Assembly (NCBI GenBank): GCA_963580285.1
Contig: OY757010.1
Span: 149,654,675-149,718,674, forward strand
Direction of reading: 5' to 3'
DNA length: 64,000 nt
Source of the DNA: Lucinisca nassula
Lineage: Eukaryota; Mollusca; Bivalvia; Lucinida; Lucinidae
Shown: positions 43,561 to 53,825 of the stretch, one piece after another
Layout of the letters: the number at the start of each line of letters is the position of its first letter
Numbering within the stretch: position 1 is the first letter of the stretch
The notes under the pieces: model-generated
The model's database searches: none
What the model was told of the DNA's origin: nothing
Seen by the model: only the letters and a program-made list of their open reading frames with translations
Position numbers and translations under genes: made by a program

Positions 43561-44106
43561 TTAAGGGGAATGGGAACACCTGGCAGATTTTTCCACCATT
43601 TTTCAACGGGAGACAACTTTCTTTCTACTTATACTGCGATCTATCACATTTGACCATAATCGCAGGTGTACATTACATACACTCAAGGTTGCATGTTTGA
43701 AAGCCTACACAGTAACCGTTTAATTACAGTAGGGGTCTTTAACCTGCACAGGAGATGACTCTTCCTGCACAGGGGACCTCCAGTTAATGTCCCGATCTGA
43801 AAGACGGTGCACTTTTTGGCATTCATTCCTGCTAATGATGCCAGTGGAGCGTGTTTGGACACCGAAATAATCACCGCCTCCGGGGATCGAACCAGGGACT
43901 ATAGCATCAGAGGCAAGTGCACTTATCACTGAGCTTTCACGCTTTCGGAACTTCCTGTTCGATTTACTGTAAGCCCTGTCCCACTGACAAAGGGGTCTAC
44001 TCTTAAAGGAAAGAATTTGCTCCTGAGGAGCAAATTGACCCCTATTGACATGGGAGACAAAAATACTTTTGCAGGAGTTCCCTGAAAGTGTTTCCATTCC
44101 CCTTAA
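43561..44106 (+). mobile_element. Family Q MITE (Q1) split by S7; third TTAA family
   Basis: TTAA at 43561-43564 and 44103-44106. Ends TTAAGGGGAATGGGAACACC and its complement. Central hairpin 'gaatttgctcctgaggagc'. Confidence 0.82.
43620..43940 (-). mobile_element. SINE S7 nested in Q1
   Basis: Reverse, full length. Interrupts the Q phrase 'gacaactttc|ggaacttcctg'. Confidence 0.82.
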
Positions 44107-44600
44107 ATCATGTTAAATGCTTCCATTTTCCTGTGACAGGTACCTAACAAAGCTTCATATATTATTTTGGATGAGATTTGGACTGAAAACTGGGCGAATG
44201 AAATTCATTTTTTGCTTTTACCTTAGTCGGCACCACAAGCCCTTATGTTGCAAAAACCTTACTGAGAGCTATATATTTCAATCATCCTGACCATCAGCTT
44301 TTAAGCAACCAAGTATACCTACCAAACACTTTATCTAATGTACTGTATCTTGACTGGATGATATTGTTTGGGGGCGCAGAAGTAGGCAAAATTGATGGCA
44401 TCTCAACATGGGGTGTGTCTTTTTAAAGACAGACCACAAAATAACTGCAACAGAGATATTTGTTGTTGCTATATTCTTTTAACAAGCTAAGACAACTGTA
44501 GAGCAAGCTGCTGCAAAACTAGAATGGATGAAGCAAAATCTCAAAGTGCGCAGAATTCGCCTACATCACTGTAGAACGTTTTGACCCTTTTTAGCTGTCT
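44107..44600. other. No recognised feature
   Basis: No repeat family or exon supported. Confidence 0.4.
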
Positions 44601-45083
44601 GTGGCCATTACCCTGGAATCTTCTTATAAACTGCAGCAGTCCATTTCAAAATTTAGAGGTGACAGGTTGTGTTATATTTAAGATGTATCTGAAAAATAAC
44701 TGTACTTCTGATGCCTTCCACCCACCAGGGCTTGGAGAAATATAAATTGGGCTGCGTTGTGCTTCCTCGCAGAGCCGAAACTGACCGCACACTAGTACTG
44801 GTGAGTAAGTCTGCCTAGGAAAAGTGGTGGAGTCGGACCGTCCAATGCATGTATAAGCACTACTGGTTTCAGTGGGCAGCAGGGCTTGAGATGTCACTTC
44901 ATCTCAATTCAGGTAAAAGTCCTACAAAATTGGATGCAACATCTCCAAAATGACCTAAATAGTGTTGATGAGGACGTTAAACTTCAACTCAAACAAAACA
45001 AAAGCTGAACTTCAGAGGCGTCTTATCTGGTCCTTCACTTTTGCCAGTATCTGGTTTTGGTGTTTCCAGTGCCAAATGGGTTA
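44600..45083 (-). mobile_element. Family B MITE (B12) split by S1
   Basis: 'ccatttcaaaatttagaggt' left of S1; 'gaggcgtcttatctgg' and 'gtgccaaatgggttaa' right of it. Confidence 0.78.
44722..44998 (+). mobile_element. SINE S1 nested in B12
   Basis: Forward, diverged ('ccaccagggcttggagaaat'), tail 'aacttcaactcaaacaaaac'. Confidence 0.8.
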
Positions 45084-45219
45084 AGCACAAGACATTGTGA
45101 AGATGCATTTAAGCCTCTGCCAACAATAATTGCACGAACCGCAGAAAAAGCGACAGACTGAAGTCGGTTGATTTACTCAGAGTGCCCTAAAATCACCTTG
45201 TCATTCGGTCATTCTGTCA

Positions 45220-47449
45220 GTCTGTCAGTCTGTCTGTCCGTCCGTAACCCGTTTGTGAAAATTGGTGATAGTGACTTAACCGCTTAGAATATTTAAACAA
45301 TTTTTGGCATACTGATAGACATCAATGAGATCTAACCAATAAACTTGCAAAATATTACATTCCATTTAGTATAGCCTCGCCGAGGCGAAAAAACAGAAAA
45401 TTTTCGAACTGCTTCTCCTCGGAAACCATTGGGCCGATTGAAGTCAAATTTCATATGGAGCCTCTATGGGATGGGGCTAACCAAAATTTGCTCATGGGGT
45501 CCAGGTCACATGACCAAAATGGCCGCCAAGCCATACATGGTCTGTCTGTCCGTCCGTAACCCGTTTGTGAAAATTGGTGATAGTGACTTAACCGCTTGGA
45601 ATATTTAAACAATTTTTGGCATACTGATAGATATCAATGAGATCTAACCAATGAACTTGCGAAATATTACATTCCATTTAGTGTAGCCTCGCCGAGGCGA
45701 AAAATCCGTAACCCGTTTGTGAAAATTGGCGATAGTGACTTAACCGCTTGGAATATTTAAACAATTTTTTGCATACTGATAGATATCAATGAGATCTAAC
45801 CAATGAACTTGCGAAATATTACATTCCATTTAGTATAGCCTCGCTGAGGCGAAAAATGTGAAAATTTTCGAACTGCTTCTCCTCGGAAACCGTTGGGCCG
45901 ATTGAAGTCAAATTTCATATGGAGCCTCTATGGGATGGGGGAAACCAAACTGTGCTCATGGGGTCCATGTCACATGACCAAAATGGCCGCCAAGCCATAT
46001 ATGGTCTGTCTGTCCGTCCGTAACCCGTTTGTGAAAATTGGTGATAGTGACTTAACCGCTTGGAATATTTAAACAATTTTTGGCATACTGATAGAAATCA
46101 ATGAGATCTAACCAATGAACTTGCGAAATATTACATTCCATTTAGTATTGCCTCGCCGAGGCGAAAAATGTGAAAATTTTCGAACTGCTTCTCCTCGGAA
46201 ACCGTTGGGCCGATTGAAGTCAAATTTCATATGGAGCCTCTATGGGATGGGGCTAACCAAAATTTGCTCATGGGGTCCAGGTCACGTGACCAAAATGGCC
46301 GCCAAGCCATATATGGTCTGTCTGTCTGTCCGTCCGTAACCCGTTTGTGAAAATTGGTGATAGTGACTTAACCGCTTGGAATATTTAAACAATGTTTGGC
46401 ATACTGATAGATATCAATGAGATTTAACCAATGAACTTGCGAAATATTACATTCCATTTAGTGTAGCCTCGCCGAGGAGAAAAATCCGTAACCCGTTTGT
46501 GAAAATTTGTGATAGTGACTTAACCGCTTGGAATATTTAAACAATTTTTGGCATACTGATAGATATCAATGTGATCTTACCAATGAACTTGCGAAATATT
46601 ACATTCCATTTAGTATTGCCTCGCCGAGGCGAAAAATGTGAAAATTTTCGAACTGCTTCTCCTCGGAAACCGTTGGGCAGATTGTAGTCAAATTTCATAT
46701 GGAGCCTCTATGGGATGGGGCTAACCGAAATTTGCTCATGGGGTCCAGCTCACATGACGAAAATGGCCGCCCAGCCATATATGGTCTGTCTGTCTGTCCG
46801 TCCGTAACCCGTTTGTGAAAATTGGTGATAGTGACTTAACCGCTTGGAATATTTAAACAATTTTTGGCATACTGATAGATATCAATGAGATCTAACCAAT
46901 GAACTTGCGAAATATTACATTCCATGTAGTATAGCATCGCAGAGGCGAAAATTGTGAAACTTATGAACTGCTTCTCCTCGGAAACCGTTGGGCCGATTGA
47001 AGTCAAATTTCATATGGAGCCTCTTTGGGATGGGGGAAACCAAAATTTGCTCATGGGGTCCAGGTCACATGACCAAAATGGCCGCCAAGCCGTATATGGT
47101 AAAAACCCTTCAAAAATAGTCTTCTCCAGAACCACTGGGCAGATTTCCACCAAACTTGATAAATAGCATCTGGGACGTAGGCCCATCCTAAATTGCTAAA
47201 ATGGTGACCCTGGGTTGTCCTTTGTATTGGAAAATGTGAGAATGCATTTTATCCTGCAAACGATTCAGAATACGTACTACAGTACTAAAGTATAAGATAT
47301 ATTTTTGCTCCTTACGATAAGGTGCATTTATTGGGGGAACCGTTTTAAGTCCAGGTCACATGACCAAAATGGCCGCCATACCCATATATGGTAACACTCA
47401 TAAAGCTAAAAGCATCCGGCGGGTCGTGCACTTCAGCTGAAGCACTGGT
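45220..47449 (+). mobile_element. Helitron-like element H1, long copy with higher-order array
   Basis: Ends at 47432-47449 with hairpin TTCAGCTGAA + GCACTGG | T, identical to the other H1 copy. Seven tandem units start at about 45236, 45549, 45706, 46013, 46330, 46486 and 46798. Five are about 310 bp and two (45549, 46330) about 157 bp, cut at the same point ('gaggcgaaaaa|tccgtaaccc'). Each full unit has 'gtcacatgaccaaaatgg' and 'gaaaccgttgggccgattg'. Frames within are incidental. Confidence 0.75.
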
Positions 47450-47454
47450 TAGTA

Positions 47455-47735
47455 CAAATGTTTACACCCTTGGAGAAATAGGTTGGGCTGCATGATGCTT
47501 CCAAGCAGTGCTGAAACTGAACGCATATGAGTACTGGTATTGGAAACTGCTTAGGGCTAAGCCTGCCCAGGCAAAGTGGTGTGATTCGATGCATATAAAC
47601 CCTATTGGTTTCATTGGGTTGCAGGGACTGAGACATGTCATTTCATCTCAATGCACAAAATTGGAAACAACATCTCCAAAATGACCTAAATAGTGTTGAT
47701 GGGAACATTAAACCTCAAATCAAACAAACAAAAAT
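47455..47735 (+). mobile_element. SINE S1
   Basis: Forward, diverged, tail 'aaatcaaacaaacaaaaata'. Directly behind H1. Confidence 0.82.
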
Positions 47736-47794
47736 ACATGTAGTTATAATGTGGGTAATCAAACAAGAGATGCCCAGACATCACACCAGCCGCT

Positions 47795-48490
47795 GAAGCT
47801 CAGTCTGATACATGTCTAGGGTTGACGCATCGTTAAACACGAAATCATCATCATCTGATACATGTCTGACTGGTGAGCAGGAGGTTGTGGGTTCAATACA
47901 TACTGGAGTCAGCCACATTCTTCTGTGGAGATCATGAAATCTTTTCTTTGGTCATTCTCATGCCTCATATTGTTCGGGCATTTGTAGGATTTCAGGCATT
48001 TAGAGCTTGGTTTTTTCTTGATTTCAGGCTTTTAGATTTTGATTTTTCTTCATATTCTGTTTAAAATGCTATATAACTCTTATCCTGCTGAAAAAAGAAA
48101 AATAGCCACACCCATTTCTGACTATTCACCAATCAAATTACTTGGTATAATGTATTTGTTCAGTTCCCATATTGCATTACAAACAGTGTAGATCCTGATC
48201 AGATGGCTTCTTTAGTTTGCAAAGGTAATGGTTGTCCTGTTCAGCAGGTTACGGGTTACGGCTGCAAAATCGGTCCTCTCAGGCATGGAAGAGCTTGGTC
48301 AGTATGAGGCAAGCATTCTGTCCCTTCCTCTGATTCAAGAAGAGTAGTTGTCAGTTTCCCGCGAATGTGCTCTGTACTGGCTAACTGCTTATGTTTAAGC
48401 ATGCCCAGAGAAAGTGTGGTTTGGTAAACAGACCAGCTCGATATGACCTAGTGTTGACTGGGTCGTTAAACCCCAAACAAACAAAACACA
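47795..48490 (+). mobile_element. SINE S2 split by family H
   Basis: Degenerate head at 47800-47915, with a private insertion carrying 'atcatcatcatctg'. Body resumes at about 48312 ('cattctgtcccttcctctg'), tail 'aaaccccaaacaaacaaaac'. Confidence 0.78.
47968..48308 (+). mobile_element. Family H element with embedded A16
   Basis: Ends 'gcctcatattgttcggg' and 'ggtcagtatgaggc'. TSD about 8 bp (tcattctc / gcattctg). A decayed A (48077-48258) is at the centre. Confidence 0.75.
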
Positions 48491-48717
48491 TCCAGTCATC
48501 TCTAATGTTGAAAATAGTGGGTATTACCCAATACCAAGCAAAAGCTTATCTGTTCTTCTGTATATGTATATATGATGTTTCATATATGTGTATGAAATAT
48601 TTTCTAGTAATGTGCTGATTTTGCCCCAAGATGCAAAGATACATGTACTGACAAAGGGGAGAGATGAGATGTTGACCTGATCTGACCCCATTCTTGTTGC
48701 CAGTGAAGAATTCCAGA

Positions 48718-48834
48718 ATGCCGGATCAGGGAGCTTTTCGCCAGGTTGACGAGAAACATGTATCAGCAGAGGCTGATTTGATGATGTGGTCCCCAAAATT
48801 TGATCTGGTGGCCCTTTCAAATGTTCAAGGAGAG
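48718..48834 (+). CDS. ANAPC4: APC4 (anaphase-promoting complex subunit 4), first coding exon
   Basis: APC4 is a scaffold subunit of the APC/C ubiquitin ligase that drives mitotic exit. It folds as a WD40 propeller with an inserted helical domain and acts in nucleus and cytoplasm. This exon gives 39 codons from ATG 48718: MPDQGAFRQVDEKH.. then a first-blade MMWSPKFDLVALSNVQGE, followed by the donor gtaaat (48835). The WSPK-DL-AL-N--GE pattern is what I recognise from animal APC4 N-termini. The ATG was chosen because AFRQV-EKH is the usual start; an acceptor-like 'cttgttgccag' ends at 48702, so a 5' UTR exon probably splices in just upstream. Ends in phase 0, matching the next exon. Surrounding sequence is SINE S2 on the left and family E on the right. 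The opposite-strand frame here is a shadow. Confidence 0.87.
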
Positions 48835-49179
48835 GTAAATACAAAACCATGGAAATCATAACGTGACATTGTTTCAGAAGTGCAGAGACCAGTGGACCAT
48901 AGAGCATGTACATGTATTATAATATGCCTACCTGTACAGATATGTAGGTTGTGGAAATATTTATTATTTGCTGATTTCTTGCTGGATGGTGACTGCCAAT
49001 TATATTGATCCATGCAAACATAAAACACAATACCAAAACATGATTTCAACCAAGATATTCAGAGCAAAGTTAGGTTGTTGCATTGGGGGTAGAATCTTGA
49101 GAGTTTTTTGTTTACCGGTATATGAGCTGCAATAAAGATTCACAGACTGATCAGTCTCATCATGTTAACAAGTCCCAAC

Positions 49180-49350
49180 CAAACCCCACTTTATAGTTAT
49201 AGAAAACTTGGGTTTGCAGGGGTATACACCATTTTTCTTATTTCTGCTCCAAGACATAGGTTGTGGGTACTCATTAGAACCGCCTCAAAAGTAACGAGCA
49301 CACACAACCTTTGTTTGCAGTACAAATAAGAAAAATATGACATTACCATC
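49180..49350 (+). mobile_element. Family E MITE fragment (E7), APC4 intron 1
   Basis: 'ccatttttcttatttctgct', 'gtgggtactcattagaacc' and a diverged return arm 'acgagcacacacaacc'. Confidence 0.72.
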
Positions 49351-49367
49351 AGAAAAGTAGCCATTTT

Positions 49368-49505
49368 GGAACTGTGAAAAAATGCACTAGGTCGTACAGG
49401 TGTGTTATAATATTGTAATGGAGCTGTGAAAAAATGCACTAGGTCACGCGTGTGTATTATTGCAATGTGGAGATATGAAAGAATGCACTATGTCGCACAG
49501 GATTG
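49368..49505 (+). repeat. Tandem repeat, 3 x about 58 bp
   Basis: 'tgtgaaaaaatgcactaggt' recurs at about 49375, 49432 and (as 'tatgaaagaatgcactatgt') 49477. Confidence 0.82.
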
Positions 49506-49579
49506 TCGAAGTAATGGTTGTGCTCTATATAGATGCCTGTCAACCTACATCTTCATGCATACTGGGAAAGCTGCAATCT

Positions 49580-49745
49580 GACTGCCAGCCTTGGTAGCTA
49601 AGTCAGATGCGCCTCTGACTGGTGATCAGGTGGCTGGTTTGATACCTGCAAGGGTCCACAACAATTTTTCGTGGAGATTATGAGATCTTTTGTACAGTCG
49701 ATCACTCAGTTTTGCTGATTCAAGAAGGGCAGTTGTCAGTTTATA
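49580..49745 (+). mobile_element. SINE S2, 3'-truncated
   Basis: Head 'ccagccttggtagctaagtc' to 'agggcagttgtcagttt', then unrelated sequence. Confidence 0.8.
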
Positions 49746-49894
49746 TATAGGAGGTAAACCACTGACAATCACCCGTATGACCACAGAAAATGTGTCCTGA
49801 TCAGCCTCCATGAATTTCACGTGTCTGAAATGTACATCATATAAACAGTAAAATTTTGCTATTAAGACCAGCAAAAATTAAGACTAATTCTTCT

Positions 49895-50422
49895 TTAACC
49901 CTTGTCCTGCTGAGGCCCCCACCCATCGGGGCTTGAAGAAATATATGGGCTGCATGATGCTTCCCTGCAGAGCTGAATCCGACCCGCACACAAGTACTGG
50001 TAAACTGCTTAGAGAATCTAAGCCTGCCCAGGTAAAGCGGTGTGCACAAGTTAGACTGTCCATGCTTTTAAACCCTATTGGTTTCATTGGGCGACAGGGC
50101 TTGAGATGTCTTTTCATCTCAATGTCGGGTAAAAGTCCCACAAAATTGGAAGCGACGTCTCCAAAATGACCTTTACAGTGTTGACGGGGACGTTAAACCA
50201 CAAATCAAACAAACAATTGTCCTGCTGAACTCGGACATGTCTTATCTTTCAAACAATGAAGATCCAGATCAGATGGCGTCTGAAGAAGCCATCTGATCAG
50301 GATCTTCATTGTTTGTCATTCAGTTCATGAATTTATCGCAATAATTTGCATCAAGTAATCTGTTTGGTTGATAATTGGTAGTGGGTTTGGCATATATAAA
50401 TATTCAGCAGGTCAAGGGTTAA
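49895..50422 (+). mobile_element. Family A MITE (A17) nested in J3, itself split by S1
   Basis: TTAA 49895-49898 and 50419-50422. Intact hairpin (50252-50312). Confidence 0.9.
49914..50216 (+). mobile_element. SINE S1 nested in A17
   Basis: Exact 12-bp TSD ttgtcctgctga at 49902-49913 and 50217-50228. 303 bp, complete. Confidence 0.95.
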
Positions 50423-50431
50423 GCATGTCTA

Positions 50432-51409
50432 AAGGTGCATTATTGAGCTACCGGGTCTCAAATTTTTTTTTTCTGGTTTATATCTTCAATGCATACTCCT
50501 TTGTGTTGTGTACACTTTTGGAGCCAAATACAGCTTCAGAACTTTGTGAAAATGGTCGCTTTCATTCGTGTTTACCCTTCGCTCTGAACATGTGTTCAGA
50601 ATTTCTAGCAGGGCCCTGATTTGAAAAGAATATGGCATACATTGCCTTCTTGACGCTCATGGTCCGCTTTGCAATGCATGGTCTTTTGCAATACTTTGTT
50701 GTCCATATTTTGTTCTGAATCTTCGTTTTGGCTCAAAAAAGTGACTCCATGTCTCGTCACCTGTGATGACATTAGCGAAAGACCGTGCATTGTAATTTGG
50801 AAACTTTTTAAGCAGCTTCTTGGCGCACTGAACTCGTGTCTTTTTCTGCTCATCTGTCAACAGATGGGGAATCCATCTAGCACAGATATTTCTCATTTTC
50901 AAATCCCGTTTCAGAATTGTATGAGCTGCTCCTAATGAGATGCCAACCATACTAGCTATTTGCCTAGTGGTGTATCGTGCATCAGTAGCAACTTTTCGGC
51001 CGACGATCATGTGGTGCATCTTCTGTTGAGCCTAGCCCACAGCTGAATTTCTTGCACCAACGAAAAACTGTCGGAAAAGACATTTCATTATGCCCATAAA
51101 CCGAACATATTTCATTAAAAATGTCTTTGCATCGTATACCAAGAATACAACGATTCTTAATATAGGAGCGATTTCAACGGCGTACTCTGACCTTCTTCCA
51201 ACCATGTTTTGTATTAGTATACAAGAGTAGACAGTGTTTATCGAACGATATACATGGCTAAAGTCAACGGATTTTAACAGGTTTGGTATCAATGTATAGG
51301 TAAAATGTTTTTCTATGCTGTGATATTTATTTCCAGGTGATTTTCGCATTAGTGCATGAGAAAACGTTCTACTTGCATTCATATTTGAACAGTCCTCGTA
51401 GTGCACCTT
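50432..51409 (-). mobile_element. mariner element nested in J3, inactive
   Basis: 978 bp; ends AAGGTGCATTATGAG-type (left AAGGTGCATTATTGAG, right complement of AAGGTGCACTACGAG), TA on both sides (50430-50431, 51410-51411). Contains a broken transposase on the minus strand. Confidence 0.9.
50605..51130 (-). pseudogene. mariner transposase, broken
   Basis: Reading leftwards: an N-terminal piece in one frame around 51050-51120 (..MSFPTVFRWCKKFSCG, HTH region), a frameshift near 51025, then residues in the 50657-51019 frame with ARYTTRQIASMVGISLGAAH (second HTH), WIPHLLTDEQK and the first catalytic Asp in VITGDETWSHFFEPKRR. This matches mariner, mauritiana-like. A further shift near 50660 leads to AMYAIFFSNQGP, and no recognisable D34D motif follows, so two of the three catalytic acids are missing. 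The peptide beyond 51130 (to 51451) is not recognisable. Truncated and dead. Confidence 0.88.
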
Positions 51410-51535
51410 TAAAAGTTTCAGTTTTTCTTTCTTTGTGTTTTCTACACCCATTGTGGTGAACTAACAAGAGACCCATTTTGAACTGTCCCCAAGATGATCT
51501 TAAAATAGGAATTTTACTGTATGTGATAATTGCAG

Positions 51536-51635
51536 GTGATTCTACATCGACTGTCATGGCAGAAAGTCTGGACATTACCACCTCTCAGGGAAGACGTCAA
51601 GGTGAAGGCCATGTCTTGGAGAAGTGATGGCAAAG
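51536..51635 (+). CDS. ANAPC4: APC4, second coding exon
   Basis: Preceded by acceptor 'gataattgcag' and followed by donor gttggt (51636). The exon is 100 nt: 33 codons plus one base, beginning VILHRLSWQKVWTLPPL and ending AMSWRSDGK. This continues exon 1 (..NVQGE|VILHRL..) without gap and has the HRL-----VW and W-(R/P)DGK marks of blade 1-2 of the APC4 propeller. The single leftover G joins the next exon's first two bases. Phase agreement with both neighbours is the main evidence that this is a real, in-use exon although it sits only 15 bp from transposon J3. Confidence 0.9.
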
Positions 51636-51854
51636 GTTGGTTGGGATTTTGTCCAAAAAAAATAAATCCACCCATTTTGTATAAACTTTAATGAGCTTAA
51701 GTAAAAATAAATCCACAGAGTAATTTATGGTGAAACTTCAAATGGTACAAACACTGTTGGCTCATTTACAATGGCTGTTTTGAAGCTAAGGGCCAGTGGT
51801 TCAAAGCATCATTAGCTTAACAAGCTCCTTAGTGCACAGGCACTTGTGTTTCAT

Positions 51855-51928
51855 AGAGAAAAAAAATATCTACCCTCTACCTTTTCGGTAGAAGGTAGAT
51901 ATTTTTTTCTCTATGAAACAAGTGCCTG
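51855..51928. repeat. Hairpin palindrome in APC4 intron 2
   Basis: Arms 'tttcatagagaaaaaaaata' and complement around 'ctctaccttttcggtagaag'. Confidence 0.85.
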
Positions 51929-51986
51929 TGTGTTAGTGGTCATATTGTTAACTGTTCTATTAAGTACAATATCTAAAATTTGGGTA

Positions 51987-52055
51987 GTTTTGCTGAAAAA
52001 ATGTGAGCAGCTTTTGCATTTGCAAAAGCTGCTCACATTTTTTTTCAGCAAAAAT
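51987..52055. repeat. Second hairpin palindrome in APC4 intron 2
   Basis: Near-perfect: 'gctgaaaaaatgtgagcagc' + 'ttttgcatttgcaaaa' + complement. Confidence 0.88.
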
Positions 52056-52139
52056 ATTAGTATACTTCCCATGTGAAATGATCAAAGTTCTAATGAAATG
52101 TTAACTAGAGACATCGTTAGTTACAGAGTTCCAAAAACA

Positions 52140-52465
52140 CAAATATTTTGAGTCAATTATGGGAGAATTTTCTTATTTTTCTCCAAAATGTATACATGTA
52201 CATTGGTTTGTGTTTACACATTAGAATTGCCTTGTTGAGGAGATTCTAATGAGTAGCACAACATACCTTAATTTTTATAGGAAATTGAGTGAGTGAGTGA
52301 GTTTTAGTTTTACGTCCCACCAACAGCTAAGGTCATACGGAGACGGGACCTCGGTTTAAAGACTCATCCGAAAGTCTGTAGAAGCCCGTGATCGATCCTG
52401 CGATCCCTGGTTTACAAGGCGAGTAGCGTAACCACTGCACCACGGAGGCTTCTATAGGAAATTGA
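52140..52465 (-). mobile_element. Family E-type repeat split by S3
   Basis: 'ttttcttatttttctcc', 'acattagaattgccttgttg' and return arm 'gattctaatgagtagcac'. Confidence 0.7.
52288..52452 (-). mobile_element. SINE S3
   Basis: Reverse, full length. TSD around tataggaaattga on both sides. Head at 52390-52452. Confidence 0.92.
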
Positions 52466-52562
52466 AAAGAAATCCCTAAATTATCCGTGTATACCTTCTG
52501 ACCTGGCTATGAATAACCCTCAGTGGTTCAAACTACCCCTGTGTAGAATAAATTTATAATGT

Positions 52563-52839
52563 CATTATGAAAACACGCCTATACACATACATTGTAAATT
52601 TTACCTCCTAAAAAACGAAATATTTGGAGGAAAAATTGTGATATTTTTTCTTATTTCTGCGCCAAATATAGATTGTGGGTACTCGTTAGAACCGCCTTGC
52701 AAGGCGGTTCTAACGAGTACCAACAATCTATATTTTAGAGTAGAAATAAGAAAAATAAGACTTACCCCTTAAAACCCCAGTTACTATATGAAAGTTGGGT
52801 TCAAGGGGTTCAAAATTATATAGGCCTGTTTTCCTGATG
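52563..52839 (+). mobile_element. Family E MITE (E8), intact
   Basis: Ends 'cattatgaaaacacgcctat' and 'taggcctgttttcctgatg'. Perfect central arms 'agaaccgccttgcaaggcgg'. Confidence 0.9.
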
Positions 52840-52907
52840 CCATAAAAGCATTTGAGCTATTGAAGTTTGAACTTGTAGCTGAACATACATTTGTAACACC
52901 ACAAGCT

Positions 52908-53230
52908 TTGGGTTTGTTTGTTTGTTTGTATTGGAGTTTAACAACCCAGTCAACACTATTTAGGTCATTTTTGAGTCAGTCAGTTTACCTATCCACGCTT
53001 TTCCTGGGCTGGCTTATACATGTACGTAAACCGTTAACCAGTACAGTGCACTTTCGTTCGCCAGAAACTGACAACTGCCCTTCTTGAATCAGCGAAAGGG
53101 AGATAATGGCCCCAGAAAAGATTCATGACCAATCTCCACAAAAGAATGTTGCCAACCCCGTCAGGTATCAAACTCGTGTCCTCCTGGTCGCCAGTCAGAC
53201 GCGCACCCGACTGAGCAACTGAGGCCGGCA
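52908..53230 (-). mobile_element. SINE S2
   Basis: Reverse; tail (TTTG)n, head 'gactgagcaactgaggccgg'. About 120 bp of S1-like tail sequence (53237-53360) follows. Confidence 0.85.
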
Positions 53231-53484
53231 CTTCGGGTTTTGAGATGTCATTTCATCTCAGTGTCAGGTAGAAGTCCCACAAAATTTGAAGCATCATCTC
53301 CAAAATAACCTTAATAGTGTTGACGAGGATGTAAAACCGCAATTCAGATAAACAAATACGCTAAATCTGAACATAAAACCACTAGTTTTAAAATAGAGTG
53401 ATGAGAATTCAATAGAATACTAAGAATAAGGACACTTTAAACCATTTTGTACCGGAAAACCCAAAGCCTGTTATTGGCAAACAC

Positions 53485-53825
53485 AGGCCTCATATTTTTC
53501 AGGCATTTGCAGGATTTCAGGCTTTTAGAGCTTGATTTTTTTCTTGATTTCAGGCATTTAGTTTCTGATTTTTGTGTATATAGTCTGTTTAAAAAACTAT
53601 TTAACCCTTATTTCTGACTATAAGTCAACCAAATTACTTTATATTTTCATAAACTCCATTACAAACAGTGTAGATCCTGCTCAGATGGCTTCTTCAGAAG
53701 CCATCTGATCAGGATCTAAACTGTTTGCAAAGATAATGTAGTTGTATTTTATTCAGCAGGATAAGGGTTGAAGCTGCAAAATCGGGCCTTTCAGGCATGG
53801 AAAAGCGTGGTCAGTATGAGGCCTG
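53485..53825 (+). mobile_element. Family H element with embedded A18, inside a B remnant
   Basis: Ends CAGGCCTCATATTTTTC and GGTCAGTATGAGGCCTG. A18 53603-53769. Flanks 'gttattggcaaaca' and 'attaacagtgcaggtcc' are two parts of a B element. Confidence 0.78.

Larger units (their letters stand above)
49846..51520 (+). mobile_element. Family J MITE (J3), host of a four-element nest
   Basis: J ends CAGTAAAATTTTGCTATTAA and TTTTACTG(TA). Interior interrupted first by A17, then by a mariner. Lies in APC4 intron 1 and ends 15 bp before exon 2. Confidence 0.88.

Noticed and set aside
43720..44097. 125-codon open frame on the minus strand
   Set aside because: Spans SINE S7 and MITE Q1; peptide derives from the tRNA-like head.
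48524..48913. 129-codon open frame on the minus strand
   Set aside because: Antisense shadow of the APC4 first exon; no domain, and the + strand has matching splice signals.
51032..51451. 139-codon open frame as a separate gene
   Set aside because: Only its C-terminal portion resembles mariner in another frame, and the rest crosses the mariner end into family J.
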